Of a stretch of 64,000 nucleotides of DNA, positions 10,010-21,007 are shown piece by piece. A model generated the notes under the pieces. It made no database searches. It saw only the letters and a program-made list of their open reading frames with translations, and was not told where the DNA came from. Position 1 is the stretch's first letter. Each line of letters starts with the position of its first letter. Source of the stretch: Flammula alnicola (Eukaryota > Basidiomycota > Agaricomycetes > Agaricales > Strophariaceae); NCBI GenBank assembly GCA_015499995.1, contig JADNRV010000068.1:124001-188000 (forward strand), in the 5' to 3' direction. A program made the translations under genes and the position numbers.

Positions 10010-13000
10010 CAACAATTTATATAACCGGTGCACGATAGCAGTCCGGGTGTCTACCTAATACAAATGTATGCTGCACTACATAAGCGAAAGATAGACGGGT
10101 GCTCGCAGGGGAGCGTGCGGCGCGCACGAGCGCGACGTGGGCGAGACTGCGCAGCAGCCTGAAACCCAAATAACGGACCTTGCAGCCCAGGTGGTCTGAC
10201 GTTGCGGCGTTGTTAACGCTACCGCACGCTCAGCAAATAAGGAATATTGGGTGGACAAGGGGGTCACCCAGATGAAGCCAGAGCTTGCCCGGCTCTCCCC
10301 ACTTCTTCGGCAAACTCGACGTTCTCGTTACACCAAGGCGGGTCCTCCACGGGATATCGCGCCAAAAGCCACCCCAGAGGGCCGACAATCGAAGCCTGCG
10401 ACGAACAGGCCCCTCGCCCTTACGGGTCCGGAACAGTCCAATGTGGAAACACCTGCAGGCACTAGGTCTTGGGCCAAGGCCCTAACCACACCCAGGATCA
10501 CCCCCCATCCAGAGTCCCTCATCCAACTCCGGCCTGAGGCCGGTTGAAAGCAAACGCGGTAACGTTGTCTTCCAGGAATTTCACCAGACCCCACACTAGG
10601 TGCGGCGCCCTGTGAGGCAGCATCAGGAGTTTGGGGCACCCGAAGAGATGAGTGCGCGTTTGAGGATAAACCCCGCACGTACACCCGAGAGCCAATGGGT
10701 CATCGATTTTGAACCGCTCGTAATACGAGCCGATCGGAGCATGATTCGTTATTACACGGCACATGCGGGCAAACAACTGAGAGTTGCGACCGCCCGATTC
10801 AAGCCACGGCCCACCGCGAACGGGGGTCGGACAGAGAGGATTACCCTTTAGATCCTCCAGTTCCAAAAAGTTGGAACCAAGTAAGAAAGGCTGCTCATCG
10901 ACTGATGTCTTCCAGACAGCCCTCGCAGTTTGGTCAGCCTTGGCCTTAAGCCAGGCGACCGATAGAGGAGTATCTGGGGTGACGTGCACACCCGGAAACC
11001 CCAGAACGAGATCATGAGCCTCTTGATGAACGCCCCACTCCATATCGGAGGGAGACTCTGCAAAAACGACTTTACGGTTTCCGCCACCGCGGAACCATCG
11101 CTCAAGTGTCCGACAGACGACCAGGGAAGAAGCCTGATTCGAATGCGGGGAAGGGTCCACTGATAGGCGCGCAGCATGCATCACATCAGTGAATATGACA
11201 ATACAGGTGACATCTCCGAACGCAACAGCGGCAGAGATGGCAATCGCAATGGCAGCGAGCTCAGCGTCAGTGCTGATAGCACGCCCGACAGAGTGGCACC
11301 TGGCTAAAACCTGTGCCCCCTGCCGCTTGAGTACAACACCAGTAGCCGCCTGCCAGGGCCCCGGGGGGACCGAGCCATCAACTCCAGCATAGATAGTTCC
11401 TGGTTCATCATCGCACTTCTCGACGAGCTTGTCCAGTATGATTTTCCAAGCCGCCTCGGGGTCTGCAGCCCCGGAACGAGTTGGGTAGTTAAGAAACTTG
11501 AACCGACTTGCATGCCGATCCATGAGACGATGACCAGGCCTGGCATCTGGAGCAAACGGCTCCAGATCTTCCAGACCAGGAGGGTGGAACAATGTGTTCC
11601 CCATGAGTCCGCCAGTCACCTTATAACGATGATTGACAGGGATGTGTTCGATGGCCCTCCGATGAGGGACGGCCTTTTTCAGAAGAGGGCCCGCCATAAA
11701 AGAGCGGACCGGGTGAGTATCTGATAGAATGGAAATTCGGGCAACAGCCATGGAATTCAATCTATTCAGAAGTATGGGGATGGGGAGGAGGCCCGCAAGA
11801 GCCTCCACCCCACCTGAGGGCGAGGTGCGAAAGCACCCAGTGATCCAAAGCCCAGCCTTACGCTGAACATTAGTGAGCTGTGCCATAAGTCCCTTGCTGC
11901 GGGCGTTACGGAAGTACCACATGCGATACCCATACGTAATTATGGGGATCACACATGTGCGGTAGAGGAGACGCTTCTGGATTGGCGTCAGGCCTCTAGT
12001 AGAAGACCCAAGCATTTTCATCGATACAACCGATGTAAAACCCTTGGTCGAGTAATACCGTACATGCTCATTGAATGAGAGCTTGCGGTCAAAATAAAAT
12101 CCCAAATAACGCCAGAACGGCTTAGGTTGGAGTGGGGTAGCACCAGTGTAGGGCGCCTCGCCCAAATCAATGCTCGGATTATACTTGTCGCACGATCGAA
12201 GTGAAAAACCTCCGACTTGGCGTGCTCAAGCGCAAGTGCAAACTTAGTGAAAAGTTCGAATACAATCTTGTAAGCTTTTTGAAGATTTACAATATTGGAG
12301 TCTAGATCTGGTCCCTGCGAAATGAGGGTACCGTCATCAACATATGACAGGAGGTCAACCTCGAGACGGGTCTCAAGGCACCTCTTGTAGAACAGGCGCA
12401 TAATGGGCGCCAAGTAAATAGCCGACAGGACTGGAGACAAGGCAGAGCCCTGCCCCACGCCCACATCGGCCTGGAGGGGATCAGACAAGAAAGAATTCCA
12501 CGCATAGCGTGTTTTCCTCTCGATCAGATAAGAACTGAAAAACTTGACCACCAAGGGTGGAAAGCCAAGTTTCCGAAGGATAATCACAAGCACCTCATGA
12601 TTGAGGGAAGGGAAGAACTGAGCGAGATCGAAAGCGACCACGCTAGTCTTTAACCCCTTCGCCCACCCCGCCCGCACCATGTGCGTTAAGAATAGGCCTG
12701 CATCCTCAGTGGAGCGTCCGTGGACGCCACCCACTTGGTTAGGATGAAATATATCCAGTCCGACACCGTCGAACTGAATGCGATTCGAGATCATCTTCTC
12801 GATGAGTTTACCTATGGTATTCAAGAGCACAATAGGCCTGAATGCCTTAGGAGTGGAGTAGGATGGCTTGCCCGGTTTGGGGATGATGACCGACATGGAG
12901 TCCTTAAATGGAGACGGCCAATACCCTACACGCATGCAGGCATTGGCAATCGAGAGGAGCACCTCAACAGAGTGAGGACCTCGATGTACAATCTTCTTCA

Positions 13001-13970
13001 GATGGGACCAATTGACATGATCCAGACCTGGAGAAGAAAGACCAGAACAAGCAGAGAGAGCCTCTGTGAGTTCCAGCAGAGAAAAGGAGATCCACTCCCG
13101 AGCCGGTAGCTGAGGAATGGAGTCTAGAAGATCAGCGTCAAATGTTCGGTCAGACACGGAGTTATACGTGCCATGCAGGGCATCCCACAGGGCAGGCATA
13201 TCATTGCAGGGCTCTCCACGATACTGGATGGCCTTGCTGGGAGGTAGCTTCCGCTGTTGGACCCAGTTCATAAGGTCCCATGGGCGCTTGTTAACAGACG
13301 CAATCTCTGCGATCCGTTGATCGAAGAAGATGCGCTTGACACTCCGGACTATATTCTGGAAAGATTTCCAGTTCTCGGCAGATCACTCTAGCCGGTACTG
13401 GTGTATAGCGTCTTGGCACTCCTGGTTCCACCAGGGCTTAGATCGCTTTGTGATCGAAGATTCTTTGGCATGGGTATCCCACGCATCAGAGAAGACCGAG
13501 GCCACAGCTTGCGCTGCGGCTTCAATCTGTTCCTCAGAGTTTAGTGGAGCAAGTGGGTCAATGGCCCCCAAGCCCGAACTAATAGAGTTAACAAACGCAG
13601 GAATTGCGTCTATAGGAAGCGACATCCGAACCGCCCCTTCAGGGGCGGGAAGGATGTCCAGTGTAGTATAAATCGGAATGTGATCTGACTTAAGCTGGTT
13701 GCGCGGGAGGCGTACTGTAGTGTAGTTCAACACCTGGTCAGGCGGAACGAAAGCCAGATCGATAACTGTCTTGCGTTTGGTTCGATCTCTCAGAATGTGA
13801 GTGGGACCCGGATTGCCGAAGGCAGCAAGCTCAAGTCCAAGGATGGCCGCAGACTGCTGCAGCGAGAGAGAACACCCCTCTCGAGAGGAACCAGGGTCCC
13901 AATCCGGAGAGTGCGCATTAAAGTCTCCCATCATCAAATGACAGCGTGGAAGCTCATGATCGTGATTCTT

Positions 13971-15735
13971 TTTTTTTTTTTTTTTTTTTTTTAAATCAAC
14001 GGTTTATATTCCGGCGCACGAAAGCAGCCCGGTCTCTGACTAAATACAAACGAAGATGGTATACTACGCGTGCAAAAGAAAGAATTTGGCTCGATGGCGA
14101 GCATGCGACGCGCGCGAGCGCGGCGCGGGCGAGACGGCGCAGCCGCCTGAAACCCAGATAGGTAGTCTCGCAACTACAGATTGTCCGTCGTTGCGGTGTT
14201 GTTAACGCTACCGCATGAACGGCAGATAGGAATATTGGGATGGACAGGAGGGTCATCCAGATGTGAGAAGAGCCTGCCAGGCCCTCCCCGATTCACCGGT
14301 AAAATCAACGTGGTCATAGCTAAGCAGGAGCCGAAGCCCCCACCGCCGTCAACCAGGTCGGGTCCTCTGCAAGTGATGCACGAAGCCAACTCAGGGAGTC
14401 GACCCCGCCAGGACTGGAACGACCAGCCCTCTCGCCTCTCGCGAAGTCTGCCATCACTGTGACTCAATGCAGAAACACCTGTGGGCAACAGGCCGCTTTG
14501 ACCGCGGCGCCGCTCACACCCAGAATTGCCCCCTGCCCAGAGTCCCTCATCCGACTCCAGCGGGGTGCCGGGAGAAGGAGAACGCCGTAGGGTGCTCCAA
14601 CAGATAAGTCGCCAGCTCCGAAACGAGTTTCGGCTTCCGGCGAGTCCAAGGCTGTTTCTTGCACTTGAATATATGATCACGGGTGTGAGGATAAACCCCA
14701 CACTCGCAACCGAGGGCCCTAGGGTCATCGATTTTGAACCGCTCGTAGTACGAGCCGATCGGAGCATGATTCGTAATTAAACGGCACATGCGGGCAAAGA
14801 GCGAGACACTCTGACTGCCAGCTTCAAGCCAAGGTCCCCCGCGAGTGGGACTAGGCTGGACAGGGTCCCCGTTCAACCCTTGCAGCTCCATAAAGTTGGA
14901 GCCAAGCAGAAATGGCTGATCGGAAACTCTTTGTTTCCAATCTGCGCGTGCCGATTTGTCCACGAAGTCGCGGACATACTGGAGAGAGAGTCTGGTGGTA
15001 GGAACGACGGCAACGCCACGCATACCAGCAACGAGATCGTGTGCTTCGTTTTGAATGCCCCACTCCATATCAGAGGGAGACTCGATAAAAGTAACCTTGT
15101 GGTCAGACGAACGCCTGAACCACGGCTCAAGTATACGACACACCATCAGTGACTGAGACTGAAAGGGGTGCGGAGAGGGATCCACTGAGAGGCGCGCAGC
15201 ATGCATCGCATCAGTGAAGATAGTAACGCGTTTGACATCCCCAAAGCCAACGGCATTGGAGACGGCTACACGAATAGCAAAGAGCTCCGCATCCGTAGAC
15301 GAGGCCCTCCTGGCAGCATGACACCCAGAGTAAACCTGTGCGCCCTGCCGTTTGATAACGACGCCAGTGGCGGCTTGCCACCCCGGAGGGCAGGAGCCGT
15401 CAACACCAGCGTACGCAGCGTCTGGATCGTCCTCGAGAGACTCGAGAGACGCATCCAGGATTAGCTTCCAAGCCGCTTCAGGATCTTCGGACCTGCTAAA
15501 GCGTGGCTTGGAGAGCCATTTGAACCGATCGGCATACCGATCGAGGAGTCGATAACCCGGACGAGCCTCAGGAGCAAAGGGCTCCGTAGACTCAACAGGG
15601 ACACTGGAATAGCTGACGTTATCCATAAGAGCACCCGTCACCTTACGGCGATGGGCAGCAGGCATGCGTTCAACCGACATAGGATGGGGGGTCGCGCGCT
15701 TAAGTGATGATCCGGACATGAATGACTGGACCGGA
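13971..15735 (-). mobile_element. La1: 5'-truncated LINE inside LA ORF2
   Basis: TSD gatcgtgattctt at 13958-13970 and 15736-15748. Poly(T) at the left; the 5' end lies in the segment between RT and RNase H. It belongs to the sequence group with 'YAGVDGSCPPGWQ' and a 3' UTR containing 'ctgtagttgcgagactacc' (LC, LD, LE, LH), unlike its host LA. Confidence 0.93.
14547..15719 (-). pseudogene. La1 ORF2 C-terminus with uninterrupted RNase H (390 codons)
   Basis: A truncated but unbroken frame from Met 15719 to the native stop at 14547. It contains the whole RNase H: GVDGSCPPGW (Asp), SSTDAELFAI (Glu), IFTDAMHAA (Asp) and NEAHDLV. The cysteine-histidine motif CECGVYPHTRDHIFKC follows, then the terminal HPAGVG shared by all these LINEs. 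It lacks endonuclease and RT, so it cannot move itself. The clean frame suggests a younger insertion than LC or LD. Confidence 0.85.
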
Positions 15736-16009
15736 GATCGTGATTCTTGAGCCAGTTAATGGCCCCGTGATTGGCGTCAGAATATACATTCAGAAGATAG
15801 AAGGTACTCTCGCCCGAAGAAAGCGAGAGCACCATGATGTCAGGGTGGTCAATGACATCCCTGCGTTGTGCCGGGCGATATCGGATCAGCCTAGTCGAAA
15901 CATAGGTCATGACCCGAGGTCGCTCGTCAGGGGCGGTGGGGCGCACCATGGCCAGCCAGTCTGGGTGGTTGGGCGCGCCAACTACATCTTCACCCTTTCT
16001 GCTTTTCGC

Positions 16010-17114
16010 CAGTACTTTACCCTCCTCCACCTATTCCTGGTGGACTCCACAGACTCCGCATAAAATTGGCGGAGTCCAGATGGACTCCTGATGGACTCCG
16101 CATGGAGTTTGGTGGAGTCCACTATGAAGAAGTGGAGTCCATATGGACTCCACCTGGACTCCACATAGAGTCTGGTGGAGTCCACATGGAGTCCACATGG
16201 AGTCCGGTGGAATCCACATGGACTCCATATAAACTCCGGATGGACTCGTCCACAAATGACGCAACGTCAACTGGTGGACTTAGACAAAACTCAGAAAAAA
16301 ATATCACCAAAAAGTTTGCATTAAGCAGTAATTGAACCCAGAGCTACCAGAAAGCTATTAGAACAAACCATTTAACCACTACACCAGAGAACCTTGTCTA
16401 ACCAAGCAAAAAAAGCGCCCTATATACCTCCCTTTCTCTAATATATCTATCTATTTTGTGACATTAGTCACAAGATTCAGGGTCAAGTGGGGTACCATCA
16501 GATTCAGAAATTTAAGGAGATTCTCACCAGATTATGTCAGCATGATATATTGCTTTATTTGGCTGGTCCCAGGACCGTGGGAACTTTTGCCAAAAAAGGT
16601 AGTTATAGAGCCTGCTTTCAAAACCCTAAATATGCAAAAATCCTATTAATAGATGCTTCAGTTGGTGAGAAAAACACAAAATACTCGACCGAACGCGAGT
16701 CTTTTAAAAATTGTGCTTGCTAAATATGGAATTTGTTGATTACAAATAGATCCAACAGTGCCACTTTGATGTCATTTTATGTAATAATATGTAATTTTTA
16801 TATGGTTGCTAAAAATAACAGTATGTCCAAAAAAGGAAACCACCAGACTCCTGTTGGACCACCTGGACTCCTGTTGGACTCCATCTGAACTCCTGGGACT
16901 CCTGTTCCACTATAAAACCAGTGGACTCCTGGGACTCCGCATGGAGTCTCTGGAGTTTGTCCGGACTCCATCTGGACTCCACCAGGAGTCCGGAATAAAA
17001 TTTGGCTGGGGTCTCAGCCAAAAAATAGTCCACCTGGACTCCATATGGACTGTTCCACTCCGCCGGAGTCCATCCGGAGTCCACCAGGAATAAGGGGGGG
17101 AGGGTAAAGACCTC
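16010..17114. mobile_element. hAT-like MITE, 1.1 kb, in LA ORF2
   Basis: Ends are imperfect inverted repeats about 39 bp long: CAGTACTTTACCCTCC... at 16010 and, on the other strand from 17114, GAGGTCTTTACCCTCC.... Both run into 'attcctggtggactcc'. The flanking duplication cttttcgc (16002-16009 and 17115-17122) is 8 bp, the size made by hAT transposases. Both arms are packed with TGGACTCC and GGAGTCCA words in mixed orientation. The centre is AT-rich, with a tRNA-like segment and a 78-codon frame at 16487-16723 that I do not recognise. No transposase is present. Assignment to hAT rests on the TSD length and is tentative. Confidence 0.75.
16322..16393 (-). other. tRNA-like segment inside the hAT-like MITE
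   Basis: On the minus strand 'TGGTGTAGTGGTTAAATGG' (16368-16386) resembles a tRNA D-arm/A box. 'GGGTTCAATTAC' (16328-16339) resembles a B box with mismatches at its end. The spacing suits a tRNA, but the acceptor ends do not pair well, so this is a pseudo-tRNA or SINE remnant, not a working gene. Confidence 0.45.
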
Positions 17115-18296
17115 CTTTTCGCAGACGGGGCGGTTCTTATGTGCCTTCACGGAGGCTCTTGGATGAATAACACGTCATATATATTTGTACAAGTGCTAAG
17201 GATTACATCGAGGGACATCCCGTCCCTCGCCACGTTCCAACTCAAAACCCGTATCTCATCAAGCGGTTGTGCCTGCATTAAGCTACGTTTTGTGAGTAGA
17301 GTGCATGACGCTGAGTCCAAAACTCACGTACCTGGGCATATTTGGCATCGATCCATTCACGATCGTACCGGTTGTTCCAGAAATGACACTTCCTGTCATA
17401 AGGTTTGTGCGCGCCCTTGCAATTGGGGCAGCGCGGGGGGTGAGGGCAGTCCGTACCAGTGGGGGTAGGTGGAACTGGTGGAGTTGCCTTTGGATTTCCC
17501 TTGCAGCATCCGGCGGCAATACGATGTACTGCCTCCTCATGCGGCCCGGCGCAATGAGCACAGCGAGGCTGGGGAGCCCGGCATGCGTTAGATGGATGGC
17601 CCCACCTCCAGCACCGAGTGCAGAGGGGTACGCCGACGCTGGGGTGGGCTGACACAATGCGGACAGCCCTGCCCCGGAACATGAAGGTCCTCCCGATGAG
17701 TTGCTTCGCACGGGATCCTGACTGAGAGTCCCAGATATTGAGGAATGCCACACAAGTGGTGCTCTTCGGGGAATTGCGCTTGATGCACGGCGGCGACTTG
17801 AACGCTGCATAGATAGAAAGTGGAGAGGCCAAAATGGCCATCTTCACCTCGTCACCCGTGGTGGGGGTCCTACTGACGATATCGCCATAGGCAGGAAGGT
17901 CGAGCACCCGAAGAAAGGATGTCGATGCGGGGAGACTGACCGTCACCTTGACGGTTTCAGATTCCGGTAAGATTTGGAGGACCCATCCACGAGCGATCGC
18001 AAGATCGTCACTGGTTGGGACTCCGGAGGTGGCAAGGGAGATGCCATCATATGCATGCTCTGCAGACAGGACCCGAAGGGGCCTGCCCGCAACACGGAGA
18101 GCCTTGTCGATGTTGTTGACGAGGCTGGTAAGTTTCATATCATGCGGCTTCACGTATGGGCCGCTGAACGCGATGAGGATCTGCTTTCAGGAAGGTCCTG
18201 CAGATGTGAACGAGGGGTTCCTCTTCTGCCGCTTGGCAGCTGAGGCTCGTTCATTGATGGGAGCCTGCATCGCAGGGACGCAAGGTGGAGGTGGAA

Positions 18297-18385
18297 GGGG
18301 CGTGGTGGCTTAGCGGTTACTGTGTTGCCCTTTAGGGTGGCTGTGCACCATCCGAGAGGTTGTGGGTTCGATTCCTGCACATAGC
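18297..18385 (+). promoter_or_regulatory. tRNA-like head of SC3 with pol III A and B boxes
   Basis: A box TGGCTTAGCGG at 18306-18316 and B box GGTTCGATTCC at 18365-18375. The T-arm folds as GTGGG/CCTGC around TTCGATT. The anticodon region is longer than in a tRNA and does not give a clear isotype. Identical boxes occur in SC2. This would be the internal promoter of a SINE; transcription itself is not shown. Confidence 0.8.
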
Positions 18386-19243
18386 AAGTACCATAAGCTT
18401 GTGACCTGGGTTCTATTCCGCGGAATGCTGATGTAATTCGTCTGCCGTTGGGCGCGTTGTCGGTGTCGAGTGGTCTAAGGGCCTGGGCGGACCACTGCGG
18501 TCACCTTTGGGCGACATGGGGGCATACTTTGGAGCTGGCATAAATCGTCCGCCATGTTGTGGGGCGTAGCAGGTGCACCGTGGGACGGTCTCCTCGCTGT
18601 AGTGAGCAATGGCCTAAGGGCCGCCGCAGGGGTTGGGCGCGATGAACACCATGTGGGAGGCCTGTGGGCTGTGGTGGGAGTGTCCGGGGTCCAAGCAATT
18701 CCATGGAATGCTGACTAAGGTTGAGCACCAAGGATAGCAGCCCGTAAAGGGTCCGAAAGGATAGGACACGGTAAGAACCGGGAATAGTGCTGATAACAAC
18801 CCGACCTTGGGTAGACCACCGGCTTCGATCCGGGTTTCGGTCGCACACCCACCCCCTAGAGCGGGGCAAGGACAGGGCACCCGGCACGGTACAACAGAGT
18901 AGTGAGTGCCGTCGTTAGTCGCAAGTCTAGGGTCATCGGCCTGACGGCTTATCTCCCGGCTGCCATGTGGGAGGCTATGTGAGCTGTGGCGTGCATAGGC
19001 TGGGTTTGGATTGCGGCAAGACAGTGACTCTGGACAGGATTGGGGATCCGCGCCGGAAGGCATTAGCGAACCACCTGCCGGGGGACGGGAAGGTTAAGCC
19101 GGGTGTAGCGCCCCGGTAAGACTGAGCCGTAGCGGTACTCGGATAGTCCCCTTGTGCTGGCTCGACAGATCTATATCCACTGTCGCTCAATAGGGCATAA
19201 TAAGTTCCTATTCGGGTTAAGTTGAAGCGGCGATGTTGGAAAT

Positions 19244-21007
19244 GTGGCCCCAAAGGTTCCCTCCAATCGGTCTCCCCGCAAGGGGGGGCCTAAATTGTGC
19301 GCCAAGTCAGAGGTTTTTCACTTCGACCGGTCGCGCGACAGGTATAATCCAAGCATTGATCTGGGCGAGGCGCCCTACACTGGTGCTACTCCTCTCCAAC
19401 CTAAGCCTTTCTGGCGGTATTTGGGGTTCTATTTTGACCGCAAGCTCTCATTTAATGAGCATGTGCGGTATTATTCGACCAAGGGTTTTACATCGGTTGT
19501 ATCGATGAAAATGCTTGGGTCTTCTACTAGGGGGTTGACGCCCATCCAGAAGCGTCTCCTCTACCGTACATGTGTGATCCCCATTGTTACATATGGGTAT
19601 CGCATGTGGTACTTCCGTAACGCCCGGTGCAAGGGACTTATGGCACAACTCACCAATGTTCAGCGTAAGGCTGGACTTTGGATTACTGGGTGCTTTCGCA
19701 CCTCACCCTCAGGTGGAGTGGAGGCTCTTGCGGGCCTCCTCCCCATCCCTATACTTCTGGATAGACTGAATTCCAGGGCTGTTGCCCGGATCTCCATTCT
19801 GTCTGATACTCACCCGGTCCGCTCTTTTATGGCGGGCCCTCTTATCAAGAAGGCCGTCCCTCATCGGAGGGCCATCGAACATATCCCTGTCGATCATCAT
19901 CATAAGGTGACCGGCGGACTCATGGGGAATGCCCTGTCCCACCCATCTGGTCTGGAGACGTTGGAGCCTTTTGCTCCAGACGCCAGGCCTGGTCATCGTC
20001 TCATGGATCGGCATGCAAGTCGATTCAGGTTTCTTCACTACCCAACTCGCTCCGGGGCTGCAGACCCCGAGGCGGCTTGGAAGATCGTACTGGATAAGCT
20101 CGTCGAGAAGTGCGACGACGAACCAGGAACTATCTATGCTGGAGTTGACGGCTTGGTCCCCCCGGGGCCTTGGCAGGCAGCTACTGGTGTTGTACTTAAG
20201 CGACAGGGGGCACAGGTCTTAGCCAGGTGCCACTCTGTTGGGCGTGCTATCAGCACTGATGCTGAGCTCGCTGCTATTGCGATTGCCATTTCCGCCGCTG
20301 TTGCGTTCGGAGATGTCATCCGTATTGTCGTATTCACTGATGCGATGCATGCTGCGCGCTTATCAGTGGACCCCTCCCCGCATTCGAATCAGGCTTCATC
20401 CCTGATCGTCTGTCGGACACTTGAACGATGGTTCCGTGGTGGCGGTAACCGTAAAGTTGTTTTTGCAGAGTCTCCCTCCGATATGGAGTGGGACATACAT
20501 CGAGAGGCTCATGACCTTGTTGCGGGGTTTCCTGGGGTGCATGTCACCCCGGATACTCCTCTATCAGTCGCCTGGCTCAAGGCCAAGGCTGACCAAATCG
20601 CAAGGGCTGTCTGGAAGACATCAGTTGACGAGCAGCCCTTCTTACTTGGTTCCAATTTCTTGGAACTCGAGGATCTAAAGGGTAATCCTCTCTGTCCGAC
20701 CCCCGTTCGCGGTGGGCCGTGGCTTGAATCTGGCGGTCGCAACTCTCAGTTGTTCACCCGCATGTGCCATGTAATAACGAATCATGGTCTGATCGGCTCG
20801 TACTACGAGCGGTTCAAAATCGACGACCCATTGGCTCTCGGGTGTACGTGTGGGGTTTATCCTCAGATGCGCACTCACCTTTTCGGGTGCCCCAAGTTCC
20901 CGATGCTGCCTCATAGGGCGCCGCACCTAGTGTGGGGTCTTGTGAAATTTTTGGAAGACAACGAAGCTGCGTTTGCTTTCAACCGGCCTCAAGCTGGAGT
21001 CGGATGA
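19244..21007 (+). CDS. 587-codon chimeric frame: noncoding head fused in frame to LINE RT thumb/RNase H
   Basis: Opens at ATG 19244 inside the SINE-like body (MAPKVPSNRSPRKGG), crosses the fusion at about 19290 and continues without a break through LINE ORF2. Visible parts are the thumb segment PFWRYLGFYFDRKLSFNEH, RNase H with YAGVDGLVPPG, STDAELAAI and FTDAMHAA, the motif CTCGVYPQMRTHLFGC, and the native end QAGVG. RT catalytic motifs are absent. It is the longest unbroken LINE-type frame of its group here. The upstream promoter is pol III type, so translation is doubtful. It could also be the chance result of an insertion young enough to have escaped mutation. Confidence 0.5.
   Translation: MAPKVPSNRSPRKGGPKLCAKSEVFHFDRSRDRYNPSIDLGEAPYTGATPLQPKPFWRYLGFYFDRKLSFNEHVRYYSTKGFTSVVSMKMLGSSTRGLTPIQKRLLYRTCVIPIVTYGYRMWYFRNARCKGLMAQLTNVQRKAGLWITGCFRTSPSGGVEALAGLLPIPILLDRLNSRAVARISILSDTHPVRSFMAGPLIKKAVPHRRAIEHIPVDHHHKVTGGLMGNALSHPSGLETLEPFAPDARPGHRLMDRHASRFRFLHYPTRSGAADPEAAWKIVLDKLVEKCDDEPGTIYAGVDGLVPPGPWQAATGVVLKRQGAQVLARCHSVGRAISTDAELAAIAIAISAAVAFGDVIRIVVFTDAMHAARLSVDPSPHSNQASSLIVCRTLERWFRGGGNRKVVFAESPSDMEWDIHREAHDLVAGFPGVHVTPDTPLSVAWLKAKADQIARAVWKTSVDEQPFLLGSNFLELEDLKGNPLCPTPVRGGPWLESGGRNSQLFTRMCHVITNHGLIGSYYERFKIDDPLALGCTCGVYPQMRTHLFGCPKFPMLPHRAPHLVWGLVKFLEDNEAAFAFNRPQAGVG

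Larger units (their letters stand above)
10519..17278 (-). pseudogene. LA ORF2: APE endonuclease, RT, RNase H
   Basis: Begins at ATG 17278, overlapping the ORF1 stop. Pieces in order are 17278-17115, 16009-15736 and 13970-10519. Endonuclease motifs: SWNVARDG, GDFNAHSPDW, DLAFVPP, KSDHIPIY. RT: AFDLAQFFPSLNH (motif A), GVGQGSALSPVLSAIY (B), SYVDDGTL (C) near 12340. RNase H: YAGVDGSVPPG, STDAELAAI, IFTDVMHAA. The C-terminal knuckle is CTCGVYPQTRTHLFGC. Defects: TGA at 13383-13385 where relatives read Arg (the identical stop is in LG), and a two-base loss near 12190 relative to SC3. Two insertions also break the frame: La1 at 13971-15735 and the hAT-like MITE at 16010-17114. Confidence 0.88.

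Noticed and set aside
16020..17090. Leucine-rich or tandem-repeat protein from TGGACTCC arrays
   Set aside because: The words occur in both orientations without a fixed period of three; they are subterminal transposon repeats.
18297..18385. A functional tRNA gene
   Set aside because: A and B boxes are good, but the anticodon arm is too long, the acceptor ends do not pair and the unit heads a retrocopy with a TSD.
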